From Anaerolineae bacterium (lineage in GTDB: Bacteria > Chloroflexota > Anaerolineae > Aggregatilineales > Phototrophicaceae), in contig JALHNB010000026.1 in assembly GCA_022843745.1 (NCBI GenBank), positions 1-43,251 of the forward strand: 43,251 nucleotides of DNA, given 5' to 3'. Shown here piece after piece: positions 1-8,946 of the stretch (positions are counted from its first letter, which is position 1; every line of letters starts with the position of its first letter). The notes below the pieces were generated by a model that saw only the letters and a program-made list of their open reading frames with translations, was not told the origin of the DNA and made no database searches. Both the position numbers and the translations under genes were made by a program.

Positions 1-402
1 AACCCCGTTGAGTAAGCCATGTGCCGCTGCATAACCCGCCGCATCTTCTTTGATCGCTTGATAATCGGTGATACCTGCCAGCGCGGTAGGAATGGCAGAG
101 ATGGTTCCCAACGTAACCAGCGTGTCGGCAGAATGGCGGGATAGCGAAGACCTTGTGAGGAAGGCTAAAGCATCGAAAAATACGCCAAATGTCCAACCGC
201 CAATTGTCAGATCGGTGAGGATTGGGTGAAGTGGATGTCCCAAGCCTTTGCCGTGTAATAAATCGGCAATGACACGCGCATCTTCGCCGCCATCCAGCAA
301 TTTCTGATGCAGATAACTGGCGACATCGGCGCTCACCTGCTGAAATCGGCCTTTACCAACCGTATCATCTAACTGTTGGCGTAATTCCTCTACAGTAGCC
401 AT
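1..402 (-). CDS. DUF2231 membrane protein, partial (3' end outside window)
   Basis: This is an open frame of 134 codons that starts at the ATG at 402 and runs off the left edge without a stop. The middle carries the segment GKGLGHPLHPILTDLTIGGW, which is typical of the DUF2231 family of small predicted membrane proteins; hydrophobic stretches follow it (FGVFFDALAFL, then TLVTLGTISAIPTALAGITDY). The first 45 residues are a soluble helical extension. DUF2231 proteins are integral membrane proteins of unknown role; some are fused or linked to redox (Rieske-type) domains, but the C-terminus is not visible here. A paired direct repeat lies 33-83 bases upstream of the start and may be its promoter and operator. 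It runs in the same direction as carB but is separated from it by a terminator. Confidence 0.85.
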   Translation of the reverse strand, partial: MATVEELRQQLDDTVGKGRFQQVSADVASYLHQKLLDGGEDARVIADLLHGKGLGHPLHPILTDLTIGGWTFGVFFDALAFLTRSSLSRHSADTLVTLGTISAIPTALAGITDYQAIKEDAAGYAAAHGLLNGV

Positions 403-434
403 AGACCACTCCCTCACCTAACCCAAAAGTTCTT

Positions 435-485
435 CAGTTTTTAGACCATATCTGTAATAGTGCATCAATTTTTAGACTATATCAG
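435..485 (-). promoter_or_regulatory. Direct repeat and candidate promoter/operator of the DUF2231 gene
   Basis: On the plus strand TTTTTAGACCATATCTG (438-454) and TTTTTAGACTATATCAG (469-485) match at 15 of 17 positions with a 31-base offset, about three helical turns. On the minus strand a possible -35 TTGATG and -10 TCTAAA with a 17-base spacer fall across the repeats, placing the second copy on the -10. This fits a tandem operator for a repressor or activator of the DUF2231 gene. The regulator is unknown, and the promoter matches only 4 of 6 positions in each hexamer. Confidence 0.45.
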
Positions 486-561
486 AGGAGGGGTGTGCCT
501 GAATGGGTCGAGTGGGTTGACTCGTTTTGACTCATCGGCCTATTTTTTGTCATACATAGAG

Positions 562-606
562 AAAAAACGACTTCCGAGCCAGAATATACGGCATCGGAAG
601 TCGTTT
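562..606 (-). terminator. Rho-independent terminator after carB
   Basis: A perfect 13-bp inverted repeat (AAACGACTTCCGA at 565-577, TCGGAAGTCGTTT at 594-606) encloses a 16-base loop. On the minus strand it is followed at once by six T residues (567-562). It lies 42 bases beyond the carB stop and closes the arg/car operon. Confidence 0.85.
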
Positions 607-647
607 AAGTTTACATCATTGGCAGAAACTTGGCGGGATAGAAATAT

Positions 648-3600
648 CTAGGTCGCGTGATGCGCCTGCAAACTGCGCACACTCAGCGGCTTTTTACGCA
701 CGGATCGAATAGCCTGTACGCTTGCCATCGCCGCGCTGAGTGTCGTCATAATTGGTACGCCATAGATTTGCGCTGTACCGCGAATCAACGCCCCATCATC
801 ATGAGCGCGTCCACCGCGCGGCGTGTTGATAACCATGTCGATCTCACCCGCGTGCATGGCATCCACGACATGCGGTGAGCCTTCGCTGATTTTATTAATT
901 AGGCTCACAGGCAAGCCGACCAATTCCAATACCTGCGCCGTACCAGATGTCGCCACCAATTTAAATCCAAGCTGATGCAGATCGCGGGCGATTTTGGTTA
1001 CAGCGCCTTTGTCATTGTCGTTGACGCTGATAAATACCGTTCCACTTTCCGGCAAAAATGAACTAGCTGCCATTTCGGCTTTCGCGAAGGCGTGACCGTA
1101 GCTGGCGGCGTGTCCCATGACTTCGCCTGTTGAGCGCATTTCCGGCCCCAGTCGAGCATCGACACCGGGGAATTTCTGGAACGGCAGGACGACTTCCTTG
1201 ATGAAAAAGCCATCGACAGGTGGCTCATCCTGAAAATTCAAGTCAGCCAGTGTCTTGCCAGCGGCGATCTGCGCGGCATAACGGGCTAACGGATGCCCTG
1301 TCGCTTTGCTGACAAACGGCACAGTACGGCTGGAACGCGGATTGACTTCCAGCACATAGACAATTTCATCTTTGAGCGCGAACTGGATGTTGAACAGGCC
1401 TTTGATGCCCATCGCCAGACCGATGCGCTCGGTGTATTCGCGGATGATCTCGATATGATAAGCACTGATTTTGTACGGCGGAATCGCGCAGGCTGAGTCG
1501 CCGCTGTGAACGCCAGCTTCCTCGATATGCTCCATGATGCCGCCGATGGTGACTTCTTCGCCATCACAAAGCGCATCGACATCGACTTCAAACGCATCAT
1601 CCAGAAAATGGTCAATCAATACCGGATGCTTGCCCCATTCGATCTGGTGTTTTTCCAGCCATGTTTCCAGCATCGCGTCGTCAAACACAATCGACATACC
1701 GCGTCCACCGAGTACATAACTGGGGCGCACAATCACCGGGTAGCCAATGCGATTGGCCACGGCGACGGCATCCTCACGATAGAGCGCCGTATCACCGGGA
1801 GGCTGCTCAATTTCAAGTTCCTGCATGAGCGCATTAAAACGCTTGCGATCTTCGGCAAGGTCAATGGTATCGACGGATGTCCCCCAGATCGGCGCACCTG
1901 CGTCATGCAGCGCTTTGGCGATATTCAGCGGTGTCTGCCCGCCAAACTGTACCAGCACACCGTCCGGCTTCTCCTTGTCGATGATGTTCATGACATCTTC
2001 GGCAGTCAGCGGCTCGAAATAAAGGCGATCCGCCGTGTCATAATCCGTGCTGACCGTTTCCGGGTTGCAATTGACCATGATTGTTTCAAAGCCCATCTCC
2101 TTGAGCGCGAAACAGGCATGAACACAACAGTAATCGAACTCGATCCCCTGCCCGATGCGATTTGGCCCGCCGCCCAGCACGATCACTTTGCGTTTATCGG
2201 TTGGCTGAGTTTCATCATCTTCTTCATAGGTTGAGTAAAGATAGGGCGTATGCGCTTCAAATTCGGCGGCGCAGGTATCCACACGATAATAATTCGGCAC
2301 GACACCGAGTGATTTACGATAACTCCGCACAGCTACTTCATTTGTGCCGAGAAGCTGCGCGACATGCGCGTCGCCGAACCCATAGCGCTTGAGTTTGGTG
2401 AAATCGGCTTTGTCGAGCCGTTCGAGTGTCAGTTTTTTGTTGATAATCGTCTGCTGGATTTGCATCGTATCGGCCAACTGGCGGACGAACCAGGGGTCGA
2501 AGCGCGTATTTTCGATAATCTCGTCCAAAGGCGTGTTTTCGAACATGGCTGCCGCGACCTGGAAAAGCCGCTGTGCAGTTGGCACACGCAGCGCCGCCGA
2601 AGGCACATGCTCCATTTTGCTGCCAAAGCCCATCACGCCGATGTCGAGCGCACGGACACCTTTTTGCAGCGCTTCGGGGAATGTCCGGCCAATCGCCATG
2701 ACTTCACCAATCGCCTTCATCTGTGGGCCGAGTGTGCGGTCTGCACCGTCGAATTTTTCGAAATTCCAGCGCGGGATTTTGACGACGACATAATCCAGTG
2801 ATGGCTCAAAACTGGCTGGTGTCACGCGCGTGATGTCGTTCGAAATTTCATCGAGCCGGAAGCCAACCGCCAGCAGCGCCGCGATTTTGGCAATCGGAAA
2901 GCCTGTTGCCTTACTTGCCAATGCCGACGAACGCGAGACACGCGGATTCATTTCGATCACATAAACTTCGCCATCATCGGGGTTAATCGCAAACTGAACA
3001 TTCGCGCCGCCCGTCGCCAGCCCGACGCGATCCAGAACCGCTTTCGCCATGTCGCGCAGGCGTTGGAGTTCTTTATCGGTCAACGTTTGTACCGGAGCAA
3101 CCGTGATGCTGTCGCCTGTATGTACACCCATCGGGTCGAGATTTTCAATCGAGCAGACGACGACGAAATTGCCGCTGGTATCGCGCATAACTTCGAGTTC
3201 GTATTCTTTCCAACCGAGCAGGCTCATGTCGATCAGCACTTCGCCTACCGGACTGAGTTTGATACCGCGCGTCACAATTTCACGCAGTTCAGCCTCGTTA
3301 TAGGCCACTCCGCCACCTGTCCCGCCGAGCGTAAAGGACGCGCGTACCAGTACCGGATAATTCAGGTAATTGGCGACACGGATCGCATCTTCGACGTTAT
3401 CGACCACTTCGCTTCTCGGCGAGTTGAGGCCGATTTCGGTCATCGCATCCTTAAAAAGCTGGCGATCTTCAGCGAGTTCGATACTCGTGATCGACGCACC
3501 GATCAGTTCGATGCCATATTTTTCGAGGATTCCGGCGTTGCGCAGTTCCAGCGCCAGATTGAGCGCCGTTTGTCCGCCGACGGTGGGCAGAATCGCGTCC

Positions 3601-3848
3601 GGCTTTTCGGCCTCAATGATGCGCTCACACATCTCGACGGTGAGTGGCTCGACATAAGTCGCGTCGGCAAATTCCGGGTCGGTCATGATCGTCGCCGGGT
3701 TGGAATTGATGAGGACGACGCGGTAGCCTTCACGCCGCAGGACTTTGCAGGCCTGGACGCCGCTGTAGTCAAATTCGCAGCCCTGGCCGATGACGATGGG
3801 GCCAGAGCCGATAATCATAATGGTTTGGATGTCAGTTCGTTTGGGCAT
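648..3848 (-). CDS. carB: Carbamoyl-phosphate synthase, large subunit
   Basis: The 1066-residue product is close to the usual length of about 1070. It makes carbamoyl phosphate from bicarbonate, ammonia (channelled from CarA) and two ATP, feeding arginine and pyrimidine synthesis in the cytoplasm. The two homologous halves are visible: the N-terminal half begins with [19 protein letters not shown] and the second half with [19 protein letters not shown] near residue 560. Each contains the NPATIMTD / NPETVSTD element, the GGQT(A/P)LN motif and an ATP-grasp domain with NPR(V/S)SRS / NPRSSRT. The last 130 or so residues form the MGS-like allosteric domain ([12 protein letters not shown], then [11 protein letters not shown]). 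It is the last gene of the arg/car operon and is separated from carA by a small unrelated gene, which is unusual. Confidence 0.98.
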   Translation of the reverse strand: MPKRTDIQTIMIIGSGPIVIGQGCEFDYSGVQACKVLRREGYRVVLINSNPATIMTDPEFADATYVEPLTVEMCERIIEAEKPDAILPTVGGQTALNLALELRNAGILEKYGIELIGASITSIELAEDRQLFKDAMTEIGLNSPRSEVVDNVEDAIRVANYLNYPVLVRASFTLGGTGGGVAYNEAELREIVTRGIKLSPVGEVLIDMSLLGWKEYELEVMRDTSGNFVVVCSIENLDPMGVHTGDSITVAPVQTLTDKELQRLRDMAKAVLDRVGLATGGANVQFAINPDDGEVYVIEMNPRVSRSSALASKATGFPIAKIAALLAVGFRLDEISNDITRVTPASFEPSLDYVVVKIPRWNFEKFDGADRTLGPQMKAIGEVMAIGRTFPEALQKGVRALDIGVMGFGSKMEHVPSAALRVPTAQRLFQVAAAMFENTPLDEIIENTRFDPWFVRQLADTMQIQQTIINKKLTLERLDKADFTKLKRYGFGDAHVAQLLGTNEVAVRSYRKSLGVVPNYYRVDTCAAEFEAHTPYLYSTYEEDDETQPTDKRKVIVLGGGPNRIGQGIEFDYCCVHACFALKEMGFETIMVNCNPETVSTDYDTADRLYFEPLTAEDVMNIIDKEKPDGVLVQFGGQTPLNIAKALHDAGAPIWGTSVDTIDLAEDRKRFNALMQELEIEQPPGDTALYREDAVAVANRIGYPVIVRPSYVLGGRGMSIVFDDAMLETWLEKHQIEWGKHPVLIDHFLDDAFEVDVDALCDGEEVTIGGIMEHIEEAGVHSGDSACAIPPYKISAYHIEIIREYTERIGLAMGIKGLFNIQFALKDEIVYVLEVNPRSSRTVPFVSKATGHPLARYAAQIAAGKTLADLNFQDEPPVDGFFIKEVVLPFQKFPGVDARLGPEMRSTGEVMGHAASYGHAFAKAEMAASSFLPESGTVFISVNDNDKGAVTKIARDLHQLGFKLVATSGTAQVLELVGLPVSLINKISEGSPHVVDAMHAGEIDMVINTPRGGRAHDDGALIRGTAQIYGVPIMTTLSAAMASVQAIRSVRKKPLSVRSLQAHHAT

Positions 3849-3902
3849 GTTTACTCATTTGGAATGTAAGATTATCAATCGGGATACGAGGCGGGACATC
3901 AA

Positions 3903-4370
3903 CTATTCAATTTGTTTTAGTTCGCTATAGCCCCAGCCATATTCCTTTACAATTCTTAGACCATGTACAATAGCTTGTATGGCAAAGTTATAGTCATCTT
4001 CTTCAACTTTACTCTTACGATATTTATAGTCCCTCGTAAGAAAAGCTACTTTCAATCTTTTTCCTGGTAGAACTTCTAGAACCTGAACAACAGGAAAGCC
4101 GAAGCCGCTCTTCTCTAAATATCCGTTATGCCTAACTATTATGCCGGAAACTTGAAAGACTTTTTGTAAATTGCCACATTTTTCAGGTGGCACCTTATAA
4201 AGCTCAATATAAATACGCCCAATCCGTTTATTCCCTGCGAACCAAACAACCGTATTCTTGTCCGCAATGTAAGGTTTTGGATCATCACTTACACGGAATT
4301 TCCGTTCCCAGGCATATTTTGGTCTTTCCCAATCTAGCTTAGCCATATAAATACACGCCACAACACTCAT
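3903..4370 (-). CDS. Unrecognised 155-residue protein between carA and carB
   Basis: I do not recognise this family. The frame is complete, with an ATG start behind a weak ACGGAAATA ribosome site; an in-frame ATG eight codons later (4346) is an alternative start. The protein is soluble, rich in Lys, Tyr, Trp and Val, and has no signal peptide or membrane segment. It seems to alternate short beta strands (VVWFAGNKRIGRIYIELYKV, then FPVVQVLEVLPGKRLKVAFL) with a C-terminal helix (NFAIQAIVHGLRIVKEYGW), suggesting one compact alpha/beta domain. Its base composition is clearly richer in A and T than carA or carB and its codons follow suit, so it looks like a recent insertion into a conserved operon. 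It is co-directional with its neighbours and would be co-transcribed. Confidence 0.7.
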   Translation of the reverse strand: MSVVACIYMAKLDWERPKYAWERKFRVSDDPKPYIADKNTVVWFAGNKRIGRIYIELYKVPPEKCGNLQKVFQVSGIIVRHNGYLEKSGFGFPVVQVLEVLPGKRLKVAFLTRDYKYRKSKVEEDDYNFAIQAIVHGLRIVKEYGWGYSELKQIE

Positions 4371-4423
4371 TATTTCCGTAAGAAACGATTATGAGGGCAA
4401 GATGTTTAACGTTTACGTTTTAC

Positions 4424-5560
4424 TCATTCGGCACTTACAACTTCGTGCTTCACCCGCCCGACGAACTCATCGAACAGATAGAGCGAGTCGTGCGGCCCCG
4501 GCGACGCTTCGGGGTGATATTGCACACTGAAAACGCCGAGTCCAACGTGTCGCAAGCCTTCAATCGTGTGATCGTTGAGGTTGACGTGAGTCACTTCCGC
4601 GCCGCCTACATCGCTATCCGCACGGACAGCAAAACCATGATTGTGGCTGCTGATTTCGACCACGCCTGTGAGCAGGTTTTTGACAGGCTGGTTGCCGCCG
4701 CGATGACCAAAAGGCATTTTTTCAGTTTTGCCATCCAGCGCCAGCGCGACAATCTGATGCCCCAGACAGATACCGAAAATCGGTACTTTGCCGAGCAGTC
4801 CCTTTACATTGTTAATGGCATAGGTCACTGCTGCCGGGTCGCCGGGGCCGTTGCTGAGGAACACGCCTGCCGGATTCATCGCCAGTACATCATCGGCGGA
4901 AGTATGCGCCGGGACAACGGTCACGCGCAGCCCGCGATCCGTCATCATCCGTAAAATATTGCGCTTGATGCCGTAATCATAAGCGACGATCAGCGGCCCG
5001 GTAGGATCGTAATGATGGTTGCGATACCATTGCGGATCACTGCGCTCTGTCCAGTTATAGGGTTCGGTGCAGGTCACATCATCGACCAGATTCCAGCCGG
5101 ACATATCGGGCGAATTACGCGCCATTTCAATCAAGGCTGTCGGGTCATTGGCTGCGTCACCATTGGCAATCGCGGCACGCATCACGCCCTGTGAGCGAAT
5201 ATGTCGTACCAGCGCCCGTGTGGCAACATCTGAAATGCCGATCACGCCACGCCCTTTGAGATATTCGTCCAGCGTACCCGTTTCGCGCCAATTGCTAACT
5301 ACCGGGCTAAGTGAGCGCACGACAAAGCCGGATACCCAGACGCGCTCCGATTCAGCATCTTCCAGATTCACACCTGTATTGCCAACGTGAGAGACCGTCA
5401 TCGTGACAATCTGCTGATAATATGAAGGGTCGGTCAAAATTTCCTGATAACCGGTCATCGAGGTGTTAAAAACGAGTTCGCCCGTTTGCACACCCTCCGC
5501 GCCCCAACCCAAGCCTGTAAAAATTCGTCCATCTTCCAGTGCGAGTAATCCCGTTCCCAT
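4424..5560 (-). CDS. carA: Carbamoyl-phosphate synthase, small subunit (glutamine amidotransferase)
   Basis: The 378-residue protein hydrolyses glutamine and passes ammonia to CarB. The N-terminal CPSase small-subunit domain (residues 1-150) contains LVFNTSMTGYQEILTDPSY. The C-terminal class I glutamine amidotransferase domain (about 190-370) contains LSNGPGDP, the nucleophile elbow GICLGHQ (Cys265) and the YHPEASPGPHD motif with His349 and Glu351 of the catalytic triad. The length is normal and all catalytic residues are present. The ATG at 5560 has an AGTAGGGG ribosome site 3-10 bases upstream. The gene lies 42 bases beyond the GNAT gene, and the gap contains a short duplication of the end of that gene. 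Confidence 0.98.
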   Translation of the reverse strand: MGTGLLALEDGRIFTGLGWGAEGVQTGELVFNTSMTGYQEILTDPSYYQQIVTMTVSHVGNTGVNLEDAESERVWVSGFVVRSLSPVVSNWRETGTLDEYLKGRGVIGISDVATRALVRHIRSQGVMRAAIANGDAANDPTALIEMARNSPDMSGWNLVDDVTCTEPYNWTERSDPQWYRNHHYDPTGPLIVAYDYGIKRNILRMMTDRGLRVTVVPAHTSADDVLAMNPAGVFLSNGPGDPAAVTYAINNVKGLLGKVPIFGICLGHQIVALALDGKTEKMPFGHRGGNQPVKNLLTGVVEISSHNHGFAVRADSDVGGAEVTHVNLNDHTIEGLRHVGLGVFSVQYHPEASPGPHDSLYLFDEFVGRVKHEVVSAE

Positions 5561-5570
5561 ATCCCCTACT

Positions 5571-5627
5571 TACTTTCCTGCTGCATAATCCGTATTCCCT
5601 AGTTAGTTTCCTGCTGCATAATCCGTA
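5571..5627. repeat. 33-bp-period tandem duplication at the GNAT/carA junction
   Basis: A 24-base unit (TACTTTCCTGCTGCATAATC followed by CGTA) at 5571-5594 recurs at 5604-5627 with one mismatch and a 33-base offset. The right copy is the 3' end of the GNAT coding sequence (codons for DYAAGN and stop). The left copy sits in the intergenic gap just upstream of the carA ribosome site. It looks like a local tandem duplication of the gene end. Confidence 0.85.
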
Positions 5628-6355
5628 GACCACCGATGATACCAGAGTTGGACAGAACGAGTCGCGAAACCGCATTTCTGATACAAGCGCTGCGCACCGA
5701 TATTCCGTCCCTGTGTAATAACACTGACTTTTTCCATATTTTGCTGCACAAACCAGTTTAAGGCTGCTTCGATCAAATGCTGACCCAAACCCTGATTACG
5801 CGCTTCTTCCGCGATGCCGATCAAACCGATTGACCCCTCACGTTTTTCAGACATTAGTTTGCAGGTGACATAACCCACAAGCTGCTGATTGAGTTCGGCA
5901 ACGATGACCTGATCTGCATAATTCTCCAGGCAGCTTTTGCGAATCCAGGTATCGTACATATCAACGCAGCGGTCATGTGGAAAATGGGTGTCGTTGAAAA
6001 AACGTGTATTCTCATAAGCCGCCCGGCTGATTTCCCGCAGACGCTCAACATCTTCGAGCCGAAATGGACGAATTGCGATGCTTTCAGGGAAGGACGCATT
6101 TTTGGCCTCTCCCAGAATCCTATCGAAAGCGACACGAATATCGCGAAATCGGAACCCATGATCTTCAGCGACCTGATTCGTTTCCGGGTGATCCGAATCG
6201 GCTAAAAAATATAAGCAGTCGATGGCGTTGGCGTTTCCCCATTCGATAGCCGCCAGACTTTGGGCAGTGGTGAGCCGATTACCATTCACACGCGCAATTC
6301 GGCGATCAAAAAACTCACTGTCCCAGGGAAGAAATTCGCAAATTTCAAGGCTCAT
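5603..6355 (-). CDS. GNAT family N-acetyltransferase (WecD-like)
   Basis: The 250-residue protein has a C-terminal GNAT domain (about residues 93-250). The acetyl-CoA pyrophosphate-binding signature is EEARNQGLGQHLIEAAL, and GRNIGAQRLYQKCGF forms the last strand-helix region. The N-terminal part, starting CEFLPWDSEFFDRRIARV, resembles the N-terminal lobe of dTDP-fucosamine acetyltransferase (WecD/RffC), so a nucleotide-sugar or amino-sugar substrate is possible. The substrate cannot be read from sequence, and an arginine-pathway role is equally open because the gene sits between argJ and carA in the same operon. ArgJ already supplies the acetyl cycle, so this enzyme is probably not needed as an N-acetylglutamate synthase. 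The ribosome site at 6355 is weak. Confidence 0.85.
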   Translation of the reverse strand: MSLEICEFLPWDSEFFDRRIARVNGNRLTTAQSLAAIEWGNANAIDCLYFLADSDHPETNQVAEDHGFRFRDIRVAFDRILGEAKNASFPESIAIRPFRLEDVERLREISRAAYENTRFFNDTHFPHDRCVDMYDTWIRKSCLENYADQVIVAELNQQLVGYVTCKLMSEKREGSIGLIGIAEEARNQGLGQHLIEAALNWFVQQNMEKVSVITQGRNIGAQRLYQKCGFATRSVQLWYHRWSTDYAAGN

Positions 6356-6450
6356 GAAGCAGACTTGCCTTTGTGTGCAGATAATGTAAGGATAGATGAC
6401 TTATGTTCATGGAGGGCGGCTGTCAATCACCTATCCTCATTATATGCACG

Positions 6451-7674
6451 TTAGCTGCGGTAATCACCATTAATTGAGACATAATCGTGACTCAGGTCGC
6501 ACGTCCAAACCGTAGCCGAGCCACTGCCAGCGCCGCAATCCAGCGTGACACTGACGGATGACTCTTTGAAAATCCTCGTCGATTCGGCTTCGTTAAACGC
6601 AGTCGGCATCCCGCCGGAGAACAAAAGCAAATCCTGGCGCGAATCTTCACCAGTAGCAATCCACAGGCGCAGATTTTCCGGTTTTACAGGGACACCCGCC
6701 CGCCCCGTCGCCATCATAATCCGTCCCCAATTGGCATCACCGCCAAAAAAGGCCGTCTTAACCAGCGGTGAAATGGCAATGGTGTTGGCAATTTTCCGTG
6801 CCGATTCGTCGTCAGCCGCGCCAGTGACGCGCAGGGTGATGAATTTGGTCACGCCTTCGCCATCACGCACCACATCCTGCGCCAATTTGACGCAAACCGC
6901 GACGAGTGCTTCCTGAAACTGTGCCTGATCTTCACCGGAGTCAATTTTCGCCCCACTCGCGCCGTTTGCCAACAGCAACACTGTATCATTGGTACTCATA
7001 TCGCCGTCAACGACGATCTGGTTATAACTGACATCCGCCGCTGATTTCAGCGCACCTTGCACTTGTTCGACGGTCAGATCAGCATCCGTCACGACAGCGC
7101 TCAACATCGTCGCCATGTTGGGGGCGATCATGCCTGCGCCTTTGCTGATCCCGGCAATATGGTAGGTTTGCCCTTTCGCATTCGTCACCGTTATGGAAGC
7201 GGATTTGGGACGTGTGTCGGTGGTCATGATCGCTTGGGCAGTTGTCGCCCAGTCGTTCCCCAGCGACCCCGCCGCCAGGTCAACGCCGTTCATGATTTTT
7301 TCCAGCGGGAGCTGCATCCCGATCACGCCCGTACTCATCACCAACACCTGATTTTCGGCAAAGCCCAATTTTTGAGCGACATAACGGGCTGTTGCGTTGG
7401 CGTTGTCGATACCTTGCTGTCCGGTACAGGCATTAGCGCTGCGGGTATTGATGGCAATCGCGCGAATACTATCCGGGTTTTCGGCCACGCGCTGCATATC
7501 CACCAGAACGGGCGCTGCCTTGACTTCATTAGCGGTAAAAACTCCGGCAGCGACACAGGGACGGTCACTGACGATCAGCGCGAAATCGAGCTTATTATCT
7601 TTCTTCAGGCCAGCGGATACCCCAGCGACCTGAAAACCTTGAACCCCATCAACTGTCGATTGAACGTCAGGCAT
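6451..7674 (-). CDS. argJ: Bifunctional ornithine acetyltransferase / N-acetylglutamate synthase
   Basis: The 407-residue ArgJ transfers the acetyl group from N-acetylornithine to glutamate, recycling it for the first step of arginine synthesis. The precursor self-cleaves into alpha and beta chains before the nucleophilic Thr in the motif KGAGMIAPNMATML; this is Ala188-Thr189 here, so the maturation site is intact. The oxyanion region STGVIG lies at 114-119 and INTRSANACTG at 76-85. Whether it can also use acetyl-CoA (bifunctional) or only acetylornithine cannot be decided from sequence. Its ATG overlaps the end of argD by 8 bases, indicating translational coupling. Confidence 0.97.
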   Translation of the reverse strand: MPDVQSTVDGVQGFQVAGVSAGLKKDNKLDFALIVSDRPCVAAGVFTANEVKAAPVLVDMQRVAENPDSIRAIAINTRSANACTGQQGIDNANATARYVAQKLGFAENQVLVMSTGVIGMQLPLEKIMNGVDLAAGSLGNDWATTAQAIMTTDTRPKSASITVTNAKGQTYHIAGISKGAGMIAPNMATMLSAVVTDADLTVEQVQGALKSAADVSYNQIVVDGDMSTNDTVLLLANGASGAKIDSGEDQAQFQEALVAVCVKLAQDVVRDGEGVTKFITLRVTGAADDESARKIANTIAISPLVKTAFFGGDANWGRIMMATGRAGVPVKPENLRLWIATGEDSRQDLLLFSGGMPTAFNEAESTRIFKESSVSVTLDCGAGSGSATVWTCDLSHDYVSINGDYRS

Positions 7675-8866
7675 TCTTCATTTCCCCTAACATCAGTGTG
7701 AGTTTATCAACCAGAGTATCAATATGTTCTTTTTCCATGACCAGCGGCGGCACGAAACGCAGGACATTTTCGCCAGCGTTGACCAGCAGCAGGCCATTTT
7801 TATAGCCTTCAGTGACCAACGGCCCAACGTCTACGGTCAATTCCAGGCCGACCATCAAACCACGTCCACGCACTTCGGAGATCAACGGGCTGTTGATTTC
7901 TGACAAACGCTCCGCCAGATAATCACCCACTTCCGTAACATGTGCCAAAAATTCTGGCTGGCTGACACGCTCCAAAACCGTTTTGGCGACACTCGTGACG
8001 AGTGGCCCACCCGCGAACGTCGAGCCGTGATCGCCGGGGTGCATGTGGCTGGCGACTTCTTCGGTCATCAAAATCGCGCCAACAGGCAGCCCACCCGCCA
8101 GAGGCTTGGCAAGTGTCATTATATCGGGGGTAACGCCGCTGGCTTCGTGGGCCCACAGTGTCCCGGTACGCCCCATGCCACATTGAATCTCGTCAAAAAT
8201 CAGCACTGCGTCATATTGATCGCAGAGTTCGCGCAGCGCCCGCAAAAATTCTGGTGTAGCGGCGTGAATCCCGCCCTCGCCCTGCACAGGCTCGATAATC
8301 ACAGCAGCGGTTTTTTCGTTAATCGCGGCTTTGGCGCTTTCAATATCGTTATACTCTGCCACAACTGCACCGGGCATCAGCGGCTTGAACGGCTTCTGAT
8401 ATTTCTCTTTGGGTGTGAGTGCCAGCGTACCCATCGTGCGACCATGAAAAGCGTGTGTAAAGCACACAACCTCGATTTTGTCGGTCAAACCTTTATCGTA
8501 GGCTTTCTTACGCGCAATTTTGACCGCGCCTTCGTTGGCTTCCGCGCCGCTGTTGCTGAAAAACACGCGATCCGCAAACGACTTTTCGCAGAGCAACGTC
8601 GCAAGTTCAGCATGGGGCGCGGTGTGATACAGATTGCTGGTGTGGATCAACCCTGTCGCCGCCTTCTGAATCGCCTGTGACAACTGAGCATCACCATAAC
8701 CAAATATATTCACGGCAATCCCTGCCACGAAGTCCAGATAGGCATTGCCATCGCTGTCATACAGGGTCACGCCTTCCCCGTGAGTCAGCACAAACGGAGC
8801 GCGTTTGTAGGTTTGCAGAAGGTGATCCTGCTCTAATTCAATTACATCATGAGTCAAATCGGTCAC
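7667..8866 (-). CDS. argD: Acetylornithine aminotransferase
   Basis: The 399-residue class III PLP-dependent aminotransferase converts N-acetylglutamate semialdehyde and glutamate to N-acetylornithine and 2-oxoglutarate. Visible motifs are FSNSGAEANEGAVKIARK (cofactor phosphate), HAFHGRTMGTL, IEPVQGEGG, LIFDEIQCGMGRTG (the Asp that contacts the pyridine nitrogen) and TLAKPLAGGLPVGA with the Schiff-base Lys254. The length is normal. The start codon is GTG at 8866, chosen because AAGAGGA lies 8 bases upstream. Its 3' end overlaps argJ. Confidence 0.97.
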   Translation of the reverse strand: MTDLTHDVIELEQDHLLQTYKRAPFVLTHGEGVTLYDSDGNAYLDFVAGIAVNIFGYGDAQLSQAIQKAATGLIHTSNLYHTAPHAELATLLCEKSFADRVFFSNSGAEANEGAVKIARKKAYDKGLTDKIEVVCFTHAFHGRTMGTLALTPKEKYQKPFKPLMPGAVVAEYNDIESAKAAINEKTAAVIIEPVQGEGGIHAATPEFLRALRELCDQYDAVLIFDEIQCGMGRTGTLWAHEASGVTPDIMTLAKPLAGGLPVGAILMTEEVASHMHPGDHGSTFAGGPLVTSVAKTVLERVSQPEFLAHVTEVGDYLAERLSEINSPLISEVRGRGLMVGLELTVDVGPLVTEGYKNGLLLVNAGENVLRFVPPLVMEKEHIDTLVDKLTLMLGEMKNA

Positions 8867-8886
8867 TTTTTAATCCTCTTTTAGGA

Positions 8887-8946
8887 CATCTGAACGAGTA
8901 AATTGAGCATCCGAACGAATAAATCAGGCATTCGAACGAGTAAATA
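8887..8946. repeat. Three tandem 21-bp units spanning the end of argB
   Basis: Three imperfect 21-base units (8887-8907, 8908-8928, 8929-8946) share the core CAT(C/T)(T/C)GAACGA(G/A)TAAAT. The right unit is the coding sequence for the last argB residues (FTRSNA). The other two units cover the stop codon and the gap to argD. This is a gene-end duplication like that at 5571-5627. Confidence 0.85.

Noticed and set aside
460-651. Plus-strand frame of 63 codons upstream of the carB end
   Set aside because: It runs through the operator-like repeat and the carB terminator stem, has no ribosome site and an implausible composition.
1506-2234. Long plus-strand frames opposite carB and other genes
   Set aside because: They are antisense shadows of well-conserved genes, with no ribosome sites and no family features.
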